From contig NZ_CAJNBJ010000020.1 in the NCBI RefSeq assembly GCF_905220995.1, positions 1-64,000 of the forward strand: a stretch of 64,000 bases of DNA, written 5' to 3'. The number at the start of each line of letters is the position of its first letter. Within the stretch, counting starts at the first letter, position 1. The DNA is from Nitrospira defluvii (GTDB lineage: Bacteria > Nitrospirota > Nitrospiria > Nitrospirales > Nitrospiraceae). Position numbers and translations under genes: made by a program. The notes beneath the pieces were generated by a model. That model had not been told where the DNA came from, made no database searches, and worked only from the letters and a program-made list of their open reading frames with translations. Below are positions 39,866 to 48,533 of the stretch, in pieces.

Positions 39866-40312
39866 ATGATGCACTCACTACTCGCTGGCTTGATGGCGCT
39901 ACTTCTAGCCGGCTGCACGATCCTCTCGCCACAAGAAGAAGCGCACTACCGTTCGCGGGTCTACAATCTCAGTCAGTCCATTGTCTTTGACGCCGTTAAG
40001 GTTCAGATGATCGAGTATACGATGGCGCTCGCGACAGTCGATCCGGCCAAGGGCCTCCTAAAAAGTCAGCCGAGCGGCGTCGGCCATAGCGCCGCGCTTG
40101 CCGGCGGCACCGTCGGCTATCAGCTCACGGTGCAGGTGGAGCCAGTCACTGAGTCCTCGGCCCGCGTCACGCCGGCATGGGCGATGAATGTCTCGTCAGA
40201 AGCCTTCAGGCCGAATCTCGTGGCGATCCCCATCGAGCACCGGCCGATCCTCTACGTCGATTTCTTCGACGCCCTCGATGCTCGACTGGGCCTCAACACC
40301 CCCGCCCGATAG
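39866..40312 (+). CDS. Predicted lipoprotein
   Basis: A 148-aa protein. ATG 39866 has GGAGGA (39849-39854) upstream; the longer open frame further left lacks a signal sequence. The N-terminus MMHSLLAGLMALLLAGCTIL is a lipoprotein signal with lipobox LAGC, so the mature protein should begin at Cys and be membrane-anchored. The mature part has beta-like strands (GGTVGYQLTVQVEPV). No family recognised. It faces the convergent minus-strand gene at 40531. Confidence 0.7.
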   Translation: MMHSLLAGLMALLLAGCTILSPQEEAHYRSRVYNLSQSIVFDAVKVQMIEYTMALATVDPAKGLLKSQPSGVGHSAALAGGTVGYQLTVQVEPVTESSARVTPAWAMNVSSEAFRPNLVAIPIEHRPILYVDFFDALDARLGLNTPAR

Positions 40313-40530
40313 AGTCGACTCAAAAGTTCAGACGTCTGCCCTCTGTTATTCAACTGACCCACTATACAAACGGTAGAGTGCTCATCCAGGCTACCTATAT
40401 AAAAACTACTGAACGAATTTCCAGAGCGAGGGCCTCTTGCTAAGGAGCCAAATCTCTGTTAGCGCCTCCCCCAAAATCCATTATTTGACCGTCCTGCCAT
40501 CCGACAGTTTAGGCCGCGGTCGCCGACGAA

Positions 40531-41229
40531 TCACTCGATCACCGGAACGATCCGCCTCGCGGCCACTCTCACCGCTCGCCACGCGTACTCATCATTTCGA
40601 TATTGCAAGAGATAGTCGGCTCGGACCGCACCGAGATCAGCTCCCGGCGCGCCGAGTCTGGCTGCCAGTTTTCGCGAGACAAAATCCGTTCCTCTAGGGC
40701 AGTTCCCGGCGTCACTGGAATCTGCAGCGGACACCCAGATGCGTGAGAGCGAAGCCTGGATCTGCAACGCTTCCCTCTCTTCTTTCCCTTGGCGTCTCCA
40801 CGCCGTGATCGCCTCCCGTACCGCCCGGCGACCATCCCACCCCGAGGCGTGATATGAGCGCTCTCCCTCGACCAACGTGGTGCGGCGTCCGCGCACCCAT
40901 CCCAGCGTGATGCGGAGTCCGCGAAGATAGGCAATCTCCGCGGAGAGGCCCCACATAATCACACCTGCGACTTTCACTCGGCTGATGGGGTGGGCTAATA
41001 GCCATCTGGCACCAACCTCGATGCGTATCGAGGACGCGTGATACAACATGGGCCATCCGTACGAACTAGGACAATGCACCACGCTGCGCCCTTTCAATGA
41101 TGTCCAATAATGCCTACTCCCCCGTTGAGAGGGCTCAGCCGCGTTATTCTCACTGAGCACCACGGGATGATTGCCGGAGTCTTCAGCCCAGAGGCGGGAC
41201 ACTAATTTGTGCTGCGCGCTGAGTGTCAT
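40531..41229 (-). CDS. Hypothetical protein
   Basis: A 232-aa Arg- and Trp-rich basic protein; central section HPISRVKVAGVIMWGLSAEI, C-terminal DEYAWRAVRVAARRIVPVIE. No domain recognised. The long uninterrupted frame and its position between two convincing genes support coding, but other frames across this stretch are also open, so I remain cautious. Confidence 0.5.
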   Translation of the reverse strand: MTLSAQHKLVSRLWAEDSGNHPVVLSENNAAEPSQRGSRHYWTSLKGRSVVHCPSSYGWPMLYHASSIRIEVGARWLLAHPISRVKVAGVIMWGLSAEIAYLRGLRITLGWVRGRRTTLVEGERSYHASGWDGRRAVREAITAWRRQGKEEREALQIQASLSRIWVSAADSSDAGNCPRGTDFVSRKLAARLGAPGADLGAVRADYLLQYRNDEYAWRAVRVAARRIVPVIE

Positions 41230-41498
41230 ATGCGTCTCCTCGTCCGATGTGTAATGGGCCAGGCCAGCTGGGCTCGCGCGGAGCTGGATCAGATAGAAGA
41301 TGTAGTGGGGTGAGGACTAGGGCTGAATGCTGGATTGGCTATCAATCCCCGAAGTGCATAAAAGAGATACGTTGCGGAAAAAGTTTCCGCCGATTCTCAG
41401 ATCATGGGAGCTTCTCTAGAGGTAGGGGGAGCTCAGGCGTGTCGTTTTGACGAGGGCGTGATCAACGATCAATTGTGATGCTTTATGGAGATCGCACG

Positions 41499-41741
41499 AT
41501 GACCCGGGATACAGCCATTGGTATCGTCATTCATTCCTTAGTCACCGGATTGCTGATTCTGGCAGCGATGCAGGGAGCCGCATCAGCGAACGGCGAGGTG
41601 TGGGTATTGGCTACCTACTTGGGAGCGAGTATTGGAGCCACCCTCTATCCGGATCTCACGACGCGAGTATCGGTGATGACTGGTTCTGTCATGGCGGCTT
41701 TTTTGTGGGAATTTGTCTACAATCATGTCGTTGGGAAATGA
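41499..41741 (+). CDS. Small membrane protein
   Basis: An 80-aa protein starting MTRDTAIGIVIHSLVTGLLI; GGAG lies 10 bp before ATG 41499, better placed than the upstream ATG at 41475. Two to three hydrophobic helices (about 5-25, 33-52, 57-75). No family recognised. It ends 15 bp before the convergent integrase stop. Confidence 0.55.
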   Translation: MTRDTAIGIVIHSLVTGLLILAAMQGAASANGEVWVLATYLGASIGATLYPDLTTRVSVMTGSVMAAFLWEFVYNHVVGK

Positions 41742-41756
41742 AAAGATTCCTCTCCT

Positions 41757-42998
41757 CTAGTACCGCGTGATCGCGTACTCTGCCCCCTCTTCTAGCCGAT
41801 CAATCGCGTGAAAGTATTTTTGAGTCGTGCGGATGTCCTTGTGATCCAGCATGGCTTGGACTTTGAAAGGCGATTCAGTCCGAGCAGCCTCCGTCGCGGC
41901 CGTATGGCGGAGACTATGCGGGGTCACTCGTCGTTGCCGGTGCCGGCGACTGCCTGAGGGTGCCGCTTCACCAGGTCGCGCGGCTTCCCGCAGCCCGCAT
42001 CGGATCATGGCTTCGGTAATTCGAAGCTGGATGGCGCGGGTCGTGAGTCGCAACGTTTCATTCGGCGCCAATGTTGCCCCCTCCGCCCCGCCCTCCTTCG
42101 ACCGCGCTAGCACGAGATGCGCAGTGAGCTTGTCATGGTGTCTGGCAAACAAGGGCTCTCGTGGTGACACCGGCCCGCGTGCCTCTAGATATCGTTGCAG
42201 CCGCTCATAGACTTCTGGCATCAAATTCACAAAACTTTCTTTCGTCTGCTGTCCCTTTCCCTGAGTCCGCAAGATCCATTGCGATCGTGCGACCGCCGCT
42301 CCGCTGGCTTCCCTTGCCCCATCCGCTCTCTGGTGGACCTGGATCTCTAGGCACTCGAGATCCCCGCAATCCGCCCGCTGGATCTGGATCGCGCGCAAGC
42401 CAGTTTTCGCCATGAGGTACGTCATGGCGGCGTCCCGGCGCCCGATCAGGGAGTCATCGAAGCTCCCAATTAATGTCGTGACTTGTGATGGACTGAGTGG
42501 AAGTCGCTGATAGGTCTTATTATCGACACGCTCGTCCGGAATCTCCCGGCCAGGATCCCAACTGAGCGGGTATCGGGCGTGAATCCATCGACAGAACGCA
42601 CGGACCGCCGCGAGATAGTTGTTGATCGACCGCGCCTGCAATCGTTCTTGTCCCCGATCCCGACTCTCACATAACCAAATCTTATAGGCATGGAGCAGTG
42701 TGGGACCGAGTGTCTCGAATGGCCGTTCTTGCCTCCACCAGCGATAGAAGGCCCAAAGGGTGGATTGGTAGATCCGGTGTGTACTCGCCGCTTTGTTTGC
42801 CTGACAAAAGAGCAGGTAATGATAGAACGTCGCTTGGAGATGCACGTGATCGCCATCTCGCCCAGGCTGAAGCCTCAGCGGGTTCCTAATCCCCTCCCCG
42901 CTCTCACGCTGCAGCCTGGTCATTGTCGACTCACTATCAGACGTCGCGTCGGACTCGTCCACGGTATGGATCTCCTTCTGGTCCGGGATGGTAGCCAT
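41757..42998 (-). CDS. Tyrosine recombinase/integrase, active site intact
   Basis: A 413-aa site-specific recombinase. The N-terminal core-binding domain (about 50-150) includes YHYLLFCQANKAASTHRIYQ. The catalytic domain has R (MAKTGLRAIQI), the HSLRHTAATEAAR box and LDHKDIRTTQKYFHAI with the nucleophilic Tyr near the C-terminus. It may resolve plasmid multimers or integrate/excise the element. It is transcribed away from the promoter-operator region at 43061-43109 and the wHTH gene. It differs strongly from the recombinase at 38419. Confidence 0.88.
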   Translation of the reverse strand: MATIPDQKEIHTVDESDATSDSESTMTRLQRESGEGIRNPLRLQPGRDGDHVHLQATFYHYLLFCQANKAASTHRIYQSTLWAFYRWWRQERPFETLGPTLLHAYKIWLCESRDRGQERLQARSINNYLAAVRAFCRWIHARYPLSWDPGREIPDERVDNKTYQRLPLSPSQVTTLIGSFDDSLIGRRDAAMTYLMAKTGLRAIQIQRADCGDLECLEIQVHQRADGAREASGAAVARSQWILRTQGKGQQTKESFVNLMPEVYERLQRYLEARGPVSPREPLFARHHDKLTAHLVLARSKEGGAEGATLAPNETLRLTTRAIQLRITEAMIRCGLREAARPGEAAPSGSRRHRQRRVTPHSLRHTAATEAARTESPFKVQAMLDHKDIRTTQKYFHAIDRLEEGAEYAITRY

Positions 42999-43060
42999 CA
43001 GAATAAGCCAATCAGCCTACTTCGTCAAAGGTTCTCTTTTATGAAGTGGTAGTCCAGCAC

Positions 43061-43109
43061 TTGACATTTGTCCATAAGACGACTATACACATTTCAATAT
43101 GGACAAATG
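43061..43109 (+). promoter_or_regulatory. Strong sigma-70 promoter inside an inverted-repeat operator
   Basis: TTGACA (43061-43066), 17-bp spacer, TATACA (43084-43089). A perfect 12-bp inverted repeat, CATTTGTCCATA (43065-43076) and TATGGACAAATG (43098-43109), brackets the -10 box. A dimeric repressor bound here would block the polymerase. It sits in the divergent spacer between the integrase (minus) and the wHTH gene (plus), so the wHTH protein or another plasmid regulator is the likely ligand. Confidence 0.75.
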
Positions 43110-43157
43110 ACAAGCTAACGTAAAACCGCTAATCGCACTTAGACATCAATGGCTTAG

Positions 43158-43856
43158 ATGAATATTCCTGAGCACAATCCTACCCCTGAAGGGACTGAAT
43201 CTGCCCCTCTTCCAGCTGCCCTTCTTAGCGAGTCCGTCTGGTCACCCCTCGCCTACACCGGCCTTCTCCACTTTCTCTTGGATGGTGGGATGACGGCCCT
43301 GTCGGCGCCTACCCAACTCGTCTACTTACAACTTGTCCGAGAAGCATTCGGTCGCCGCCGCAATCCGGTCGCGATGACACTGGATCGTATGCAAGCTCGC
43401 ACGGGATTGAGTCGCTCCACTATTCACCAGGCGCTCCAACGGCTGGCACATCCGGATGTGGATATCGTGAATGTTGTTCATCCAGGAGGGGGAAAACGCG
43501 CCGGTCTGTACGAGCTCAGACCATGCTCCTATCAAAAACTCGTACGCCAGCAGGCGAAGCCATTGCGGACACGTCGCCGGCCAAAGCTGCTAGATGCATC
43601 AGATGTGCGGTCGATTGAGAACTTGCTCGCACATTTAAGCGAGGAAGATCGGGCTGATTTACAGATCGTCTACGAGTCGCTGCAGGCCTCTGAGCGGAAA
43701 TCTCTTGAGGAAGAAGTGCGCGCTCGGTTTCATGATATCGGCCAGAATCCTGATAAAACGACGTTTCAGCAAGGCCTGCTCTTTTATTTGCTGAAGCAGC
43801 GAATGTACGGACGGCTCAGATCAAAGTACCCCACCTTATCTTCGCCATCCCAATAA
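43158..43856 (+). CDS. Winged-helix plasmid regulator (putative)
   Basis: A 232-aa protein. Residues about 55-120 (TQLVYLQLVREAF, MTLDRMQARTGLSRSTIHQAL, then HPGGGKRAGLYEL) form a winged helix-turn-helix with the wing at GGGKRAG, like plasmid replication/conjugation regulators. The C-terminal half is helical and acidic (LAHLSEEDRADLQIVYESLQ). Transcribed from the promoter with the 12-bp inverted repeat just upstream, suggesting autoregulation. The ribosome site is weak. parS-like palindromes and parAB follow. Confidence 0.65.
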   Translation: MNIPEHNPTPEGTESAPLPAALLSESVWSPLAYTGLLHFLLDGGMTALSAPTQLVYLQLVREAFGRRRNPVAMTLDRMQARTGLSRSTIHQALQRLAHPDVDIVNVVHPGGGKRAGLYELRPCSYQKLVRQQAKPLRTRRRPKLLDASDVRSIENLLAHLSEEDRADLQIVYESLQASERKSLEEEVRARFHDIGQNPDKTTFQQGLLFYLLKQRMYGRLRSKYPTLSSPSQ

Positions 43857-43873
43857 GATCCCAATCCATCTCA

Positions 43874-43893
43874 GAGTTGCGCCCGCGCAACTC
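43874..43893. promoter_or_regulatory. Candidate parS site 1
   Basis: GAGTTGCGCCCGCGCAACTC, two perfect 9-bp arms with a CC centre. A near-identical palindrome lies at 44095; both are followed by AAATATT. The position just before parA-parB fits a centromere bound by ParB. Confidence 0.65.
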
Positions 43894-44094
43894 TCAAATA
43901 TTCTACGATTGTCAGCTAGACACATTACGCGGAATATGAACATTTGTACATTCTACGCTGGCTCATAGAAACATACTTAAACCATATCGAGATTAATGCA
44001 ACGGCAAGATAAGGTTTATAATTATATTTCACGCACAATCAAAAGCATTGAATCGAACGCTGCTGCCATATCCAGCCCGCATCGCCTTTTCTCT

Positions 44095-44114
44095 GAGTTG
44101 CGCGGGCGCAACTG
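44095..44114. promoter_or_regulatory. Candidate parS site 2
   Basis: GAGTTGCGCGGGCGCAACTG: same arms as site 1 with a GG centre and one outer mismatch, again followed by AAATATT. 221 bp separate the two starts. Confidence 0.62.
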
Positions 44115-44335
44115 CAAAATATTTGTGCTTTGAGCTGAGTGAATATAGTTATTATATAAAGTAGTTGACAGACTGCACCGTCAGGCGTAAGGAAACATCT
44201 AATTGCTGCCCCATGTCCACAAGCTAATCCTGTGCATGTTAGACAAAACGCCATGGCAAGTTAGATGTCCGGACCTGGTGGGTTATTCTTATCGTCCGGA
44301 GTCTGGCCTATACATAGTAGGTCAAGGAGGTACTA

Positions 44336-45187
44336 ATGCCGAATGTAGTGGCCGTTATTAACCAGAAAGGTGGAGTTGGAAAAACCACGACGGTGGTGAA
44401 CCTCGCGGCAGCACTTTCTAGACTTGGTCATCCCGTTTGCGTGGTCGATATTGACCCGCAAGCGAATGCATCTTCGACACTTGGGAAGGTAAGTCCATAC
44501 GAAGCCAGAGTGACTGCCGCCACACTACTGATGGATAACAAACGCGATGAGGACATGACCGCACCGTGGTATGACACCATCGAGAAAGAAGTTCGCCTCA
44601 TCTACGGCCATGTGTCCTTGACCAAAGCGGATCGCGAACTTCCCAGGGTGTATCCTACGATGCCCTCTATCGTGTTGAAGCGTCGCCTAGAGCAGATGGC
44701 ATTTGGGGATGATGATATTGTCCTGATTGACTGTCCGCCAACCCTGTCGATCCTTACGATCAACGCTCTAGTCGCTTCGGATTACTACCTGACCCCCATG
44801 ATGTCCGGATCTAAATACAGCATCACGGGATACGAGGACCTCATGGAGCTGGTGCGCGATGTAGTTGATAGCGCCAATCCTGCCCTGAAGTGTTTGGGGA
44901 TCCTTGTCACGCAGCATGATGGGCGGAAAAACGTCTGCAAATCCATGCGGGGCGTGATTGAACGTCGTTTCGGAGACCTTGTATTTAAGACTGCCATCCC
45001 ATTGGCCGCCAAGATCCAAGAATCGGAATCGCTAAAGAAGACGATCTTTCAACTAGATCGGCAGAGCAATGCCGCGCGCGAGTTTATGGATTTAGGCCGC
45101 GAGGTCTTGGCGCGCATGGGGTTAGGTGCATTGGCGGAGCCTGAAGACATGGACGAACCGGTCGAGGTTGGGGCAGGTGAATCATGA
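44336..45187 (+). CDS. parA: Plasmid partition ATPase ParA
   Basis: A 283-aa ParA/Soj-type deviant Walker ATPase that positions the plasmid on the nucleoid. The Walker A' motif KGGVGKTTTVVNLA (about 11-24, signature Lys at KGGVGK), the DIDPQANASSTLG motif and the Walker B IVLIDCPPTLSIL are present. GGAGG lies 6 bp before the ATG. No N-terminal HTH, so regulation is probably through ParB or the palindromes upstream. Overlaps parB by 4 nt. Confidence 0.95.
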   Translation: MPNVVAVINQKGGVGKTTTVVNLAAALSRLGHPVCVVDIDPQANASSTLGKVSPYEARVTAATLLMDNKRDEDMTAPWYDTIEKEVRLIYGHVSLTKADRELPRVYPTMPSIVLKRRLEQMAFGDDDIVLIDCPPTLSILTINALVASDYYLTPMMSGSKYSITGYEDLMELVRDVVDSANPALKCLGILVTQHDGRKNVCKSMRGVIERRFGDLVFKTAIPLAAKIQESESLKKTIFQLDRQSNAAREFMDLGREVLARMGLGALAEPEDMDEPVEVGAGES

Positions 45188-46314
45188 CGACCAAACAAGT
45201 CTCCAAAGGCAAAGAGGAGAACCCCCCTCTCTCGAAAGGCAAAGAGGCTAAATCGGAACGCCCAAAGTCCTCGCACCTGGCTGATCTCGAAGCCTCGTTT
45301 GATCGTGATGCTCGTCGTATTCGTCCGTTTGCCCTTCTCGGCTTGGATACACAAGGTGAGCAGCCCGGAGCAGAGCCCACAACGCCCAATAGCCCAATAC
45401 CATCGACACCCCCCACCTCAGCTGTTGGTGGTATCGCATCTGCATCCGTCCAGGTGAGTCCAGAAGCCGCGGCTTCGTCTGTCGCTCCCAAAGTGGCTCC
45501 CGTGGTTGCGGAAGAGGGGGATCAACTACGTCGGCTAGAAGAGGTCGTCGAAGTCCCCCTCGATCGGCTGGTGCCGAGTCCTGACCAACCACGATCGGAG
45601 GTCGATCCTTCGGCTGACCAGGAGCTATTGGAATCAATTCGCGCTTATGGAGTCCTCACTCCTATTCAGATCCGACCTGTGGAGGAGGGCAAGTATGAAG
45701 TGGTTGCCGGCGAGCGGCGATGGCGGGCTTGTGCGTTACTCGGCAAGCCTTCGATTCCGGCTCTGGTACGTCGGAAGGACCGAGACCGAGCTGCCGCCGA
45801 GGCGTTGATCGACAACGTCGTCCGGAAGGACTTGTCGGCCTTAGAGGAGGCCAAGGCCTATCAAGCCCTGATCGAACGGTATGGTTTTCAGCAGTCCGAG
45901 TTAGCCGAGCGCCTGGGCTGTCATAAATCACGCATTTCAAAGGCGCTCAGCATTCTGAAATTGCCAGAGACTATCTTGAACGTGTTCTTTGGACCTGAAA
46001 GTCACATGACGGCGGCCCACGCAGAGGCATTACTCCCTCTGGCTCATGACGAGCCACGTCTCCACGCGATCGCTCGCCGTGCCTCAAAAGAATCGTGGAC
46101 TCGAGACCGCATCCGACAGGAAATCGATCGCAAACCAAGAATTAATGAAGGCGCCCAAGCCGTGCGGTTCGTGGAGCGTGGGAGGGGTGGAGACCGTGGG
46201 TTCATGCTGACCATTCTCTTTCATTCCAACAAGCCGCATGAAATACCAATGATTGAAGAAGCCCTAAAGCAGGCGTCGGAGCGCATCCAGGAGTTTCGTG
46301 ACAAGTTGACCTAG
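45184..46314 (+). CDS. parB: Plasmid partition protein ParB
   Basis: A 376-aa ParB. The N-terminal region (LADLEASFDRDARRIRPFAL) may contact ParA and is followed by a Pro/Ser/Ala-rich linker. The ParB/Srx CTPase domain has PSPDQPRSEVDPSADQELLE and GERRWRA (about 180-186), then the HTH RYGFQQSELAERLGCHKSRI (about 237-256). The C-terminal dimerisation part is short. It should load at the palindromic sites upstream of parA. ATGA overlap with parA. Confidence 0.94.
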   Translation: MTTKQVSKGKEENPPLSKGKEAKSERPKSSHLADLEASFDRDARRIRPFALLGLDTQGEQPGAEPTTPNSPIPSTPPTSAVGGIASASVQVSPEAAASSVAPKVAPVVAEEGDQLRRLEEVVEVPLDRLVPSPDQPRSEVDPSADQELLESIRAYGVLTPIQIRPVEEGKYEVVAGERRWRACALLGKPSIPALVRRKDRDRAAAEALIDNVVRKDLSALEEAKAYQALIERYGFQQSELAERLGCHKSRISKALSILKLPETILNVFFGPESHMTAAHAEALLPLAHDEPRLHAIARRASKESWTRDRIRQEIDRKPRINEGAQAVRFVERGRGGDRGFMLTILFHSNKPHEIPMIEEALKQASERIQEFRDKLT

Positions 46315-46477
46315 CCTGGGATCTTCGGTGAAAAGTTTCATTCAACTTACGAACAAACGGGCGGCATGCTGAACAACGTTGGCAATGGTTTTTCTCAGCC
46401 AGAAATATTTCAGCATTTTTGAAGATTTATAGTATTACCGGATCGAGCACGAGCGATGAGAGGGTACGAGAAGCGAG

Positions 46478-46486
46478 TTATCCACA
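46478..46486 (+). promoter_or_regulatory. DnaA box in the plasmid origin
   Basis: TTATCCACA, a perfect consensus match, between the AT-rich segment and the first iteron. By family knowledge it recruits host DnaA during opening of the origin. Confidence 0.75.
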
Positions 46487-46494
46487 GCCCCATC

Positions 46495-46625
46495 GCTACT
46501 TGAATGAAGATTTCGCGTCAGTTCGGTGAAGCTCACGCTAGTTGAATGAAGAAAACGGCTCAATTCCTTCGCTAGTTGAGTGAAGCGCGACGTAACTTGA
46601 ATGAAGTCACGCTACTTCGATGAAC
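46495..46625 (+). repeat. Iterons upstream of repA
   Basis: 15-bp direct repeats of the type GCTAGTTGAATGAAG at 46495, 46537, 46571, 46592 and 46611, plus a degenerate copy at 46517. Starts are 19-22 bp apart (34 between the third and fourth), close to two helical turns, so bound RepA monomers would lie on one face. Differences between copies are one to three bases, except in the degenerate one. Confidence 0.8.
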
Positions 46626-46739
46626 GACACAGTTTTTGTAAGACATTGATTGTTCTATGCAAAGCAAGAAGCAAGCGCCTGACAAATCGTGTCTCTACGT
46701 TAGAATCTTACGAAAGAATTAATACATAACGTTACGCTG

Positions 46740-48143
46740 ATGGACGTTGATTTAACACCGCTTTCGGAACCGGATGAAGAGACTCTTTCCCCTGTCGGAA
46801 TCTCCGCTGAGTTAGTCTTTCCCGGCACTCTTACCGATCCAGGCTCCTTGTCCGTTACCACTCCCGATCATCTCCTCAGCGAGCATATCTTGGGATCGAT
46901 TCCGCTGTGGGAAGCCAAAGGTCGGCCGACGGGAGCGAAACGAGCCTCTTACCAGAAGCAGATCTATAGAGATGTGTGGCGCAACGGCCGTCTGTGCAAA
47001 GTCTCGTTGGTGGTCTACGGTAGCGGCGATTTGGGGCTTCCAAATTCAATCGATCTCGAGTTCTTTCGGGGGTTTGAACGGTGGACGAAAGCCGCGATGA
47101 GCAGCGGCGAGCCGTTTAATCAGTTAGTCAAGATCTCAGGGCGCGAATTGTTGGAGGCGAGCGGGAAAGGTCTTGGCGGGGCTTCGTATCAGGAAATGGA
47201 TCGATTCTTCCTACGCATGGCCGGGACGATGATTGGCGCCGGGCGGGATTGGCGACAGGAAGGCGAATCAGGAGGAACGGAGAAGCGTCCTCGCTCGAAC
47301 AAGGGAATCGTTTTTCATATCTTTCAAACGGTAGTGTTGCCGGGGCAAGTCAATGCGGATGGCTTTGTGGCAGATAAGTACGAGGTTGAGCTTGCCACGT
47401 GGTATTGGATGAGCCTGCGGTCTGGCAATTGTATCGTCATCGATCATGAACTCTTTCGAGATCTTCATGGATCAATCACAAAACTGCTGCATCAACTGTT
47501 GCATAACCTGTTTTACCTTGGGCGTGGAACGGCTTCACAAAAGTATTCCGAACTGGTCCGGAATTGGCAGATCAAGCGACACAGTGCCCTGTCGCTGGTA
47601 AAGCAGCAATTAGATGAGGCTCATCGTGAGTTGCTCGAAAAGGAATTTATTTCGCGCTGGGAATATGTGCCGATTCGAACGCCTGAGGGGAAGGAGTTTG
47701 AGATTATTTGGGAGGCGGGGCCAGCCTGGTGGGCGACGGATAAAAAGACGCGAGAATTCCGTGAAGAGATGGTCGGAGCCAGTCAGCGTGAATTGCCGCA
47801 GCTCGGACGAGAGCTCGACCCGTTCCTCCTCATTGAGCAATCGGATGAGAGCAGTCCCGAGAAGGATGAGGAACGAGAAGCTTCGAACGCGAGGCTATTG
47901 AGCATCGTGCTAGAGTTGTCCGGCCGACGGAAGGACCCAAAGGTGTGGGAGAAATGGTGGAAGCGCGCGATTGCCAGCGTGCCACATCCGATGATCTGGA
48001 GACGGATCGGCGAAGTGCGTGAGCGCAATGCGCGCGGCGAGCGTCTCAATATGGGCAGTTATTTGGCTAAACTAGTCTCGATTGATGCGACGCGATTGAA
48101 TCTCCCTTGGACCACTCGAGATTCTGGTTCTTCGGAAAAGTAG
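46740..48143 (+). CDS. repA: Plasmid replication initiator RepA (RPA-type)
   Basis: A 467-aa initiator resembling the replication initiator protein A family. IPLWEAKGRPTGAKRASYQK and KVSLVVYGSGDLGLPNSIDLEFF lead into winged-helix-like parts, with GKGLGGASYQEMDRFFLRMA (about 139-158) and HGSITKLLHQLLHNLFYLGRG (about 243-262) as helical blocks. It should bind the iterons upstream and open the origin. No good ribosome site precedes ATG 46740, as is common where initiator synthesis is kept low. Confidence 0.83.
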   Translation: MDVDLTPLSEPDEETLSPVGISAELVFPGTLTDPGSLSVTTPDHLLSEHILGSIPLWEAKGRPTGAKRASYQKQIYRDVWRNGRLCKVSLVVYGSGDLGLPNSIDLEFFRGFERWTKAAMSSGEPFNQLVKISGRELLEASGKGLGGASYQEMDRFFLRMAGTMIGAGRDWRQEGESGGTEKRPRSNKGIVFHIFQTVVLPGQVNADGFVADKYEVELATWYWMSLRSGNCIVIDHELFRDLHGSITKLLHQLLHNLFYLGRGTASQKYSELVRNWQIKRHSALSLVKQQLDEAHRELLEKEFISRWEYVPIRTPEGKEFEIIWEAGPAWWATDKKTREFREEMVGASQRELPQLGRELDPFLLIEQSDESSPEKDEEREASNARLLSIVLELSGRRKDPKVWEKWWKRAIASVPHPMIWRRIGEVRERNARGERLNMGSYLAKLVSIDATRLNLPWTTRDSGSSEK

Positions 48144-48194
48144 CATCCCTTCAACGCACACCCTCACGCGTCTACGTCTCGTATGATAGACGTC

Positions 48195-48254
48195 GCATAT
48201 CAGCTAAATATGCTCCAAGTAGCATATTGCAACTTTATGTGATGTGACACATAA
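48195..48254. promoter_or_regulatory. Palindromic operators of hipBA
   Basis: AATATGCT-6-AGCATATT (48207-48228) with a further GCATAT half-site at 48195-48200, then TTATGTG-6-CACATAA (48235-48254). They lie 20-80 bp before hipB. HipB dimers of other systems bind such palindromes and repress their own operon. Confidence 0.65.
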
Positions 48255-48275
48255 TGATCAGCTAGGAAATAAGGC

Positions 48276-48533
48276 ATGTCGATGAAAGACCTCGCACGCG
48301 ATCCACGACAGGTTGGAAATCTCGTACGCCGCGCCCGGAAGAAGCAGGGGCTCAGCCAGTCACAGCTTGGCGATAAGGCGGGATTGCGACAGGAAACGAT
48401 TTCTCTGATCGAGACGGGTCATCCGGCAGCGAAGCTGCAGACCATACTGGGGATTCTGGCGGCGCTCGATCTCGAGCTTCGGATTGTGCCACGGTCGAAG
48501 GGGCAGGCTGCGGACATCGAGGAGATCTTCTGA
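48276..48533 (+). CDS. hipB: HipB-type antitoxin, Xre helix-turn-helix
   Basis: An 85-aa Xre-family regulator: HTH at about 12-60 (LVRRARKKQGLSQSQLGDKA, LRQETISLIETG). The C-terminal ELRIVPRS strand fits the HipB dimer interface. It neutralises and recruits the HipA kinase and represses the operon through the upstream palindromes. TGATG overlap with hipA ensures coupled synthesis. Confidence 0.88.
   Translation: MSMKDLARDPRQVGNLVRRARKKQGLSQSQLGDKAGLRQETISLIETGHPAAKLQTILGILAALDLELRIVPRSKGQAADIEEIF

Larger units (their letters stand above)
43857..44335. other. Intergenic partition/regulatory region upstream of parA
   Basis: About 480 bp without a convincing gene, AT-rich in places. It holds two palindromes described separately, a TTGACA box at about 44164, and the parA ribosome site AAGGAGG at its end. 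Confidence 0.6.
46315..46739. other. Replication origin region
   Basis: 425 bp between parB and repA without a gene. An AT-rich stretch (about 46385-46440), a DnaA box and an array of iterons in front of repA are the standard parts of an iteron-controlled plasmid origin. Confidence 0.75.
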
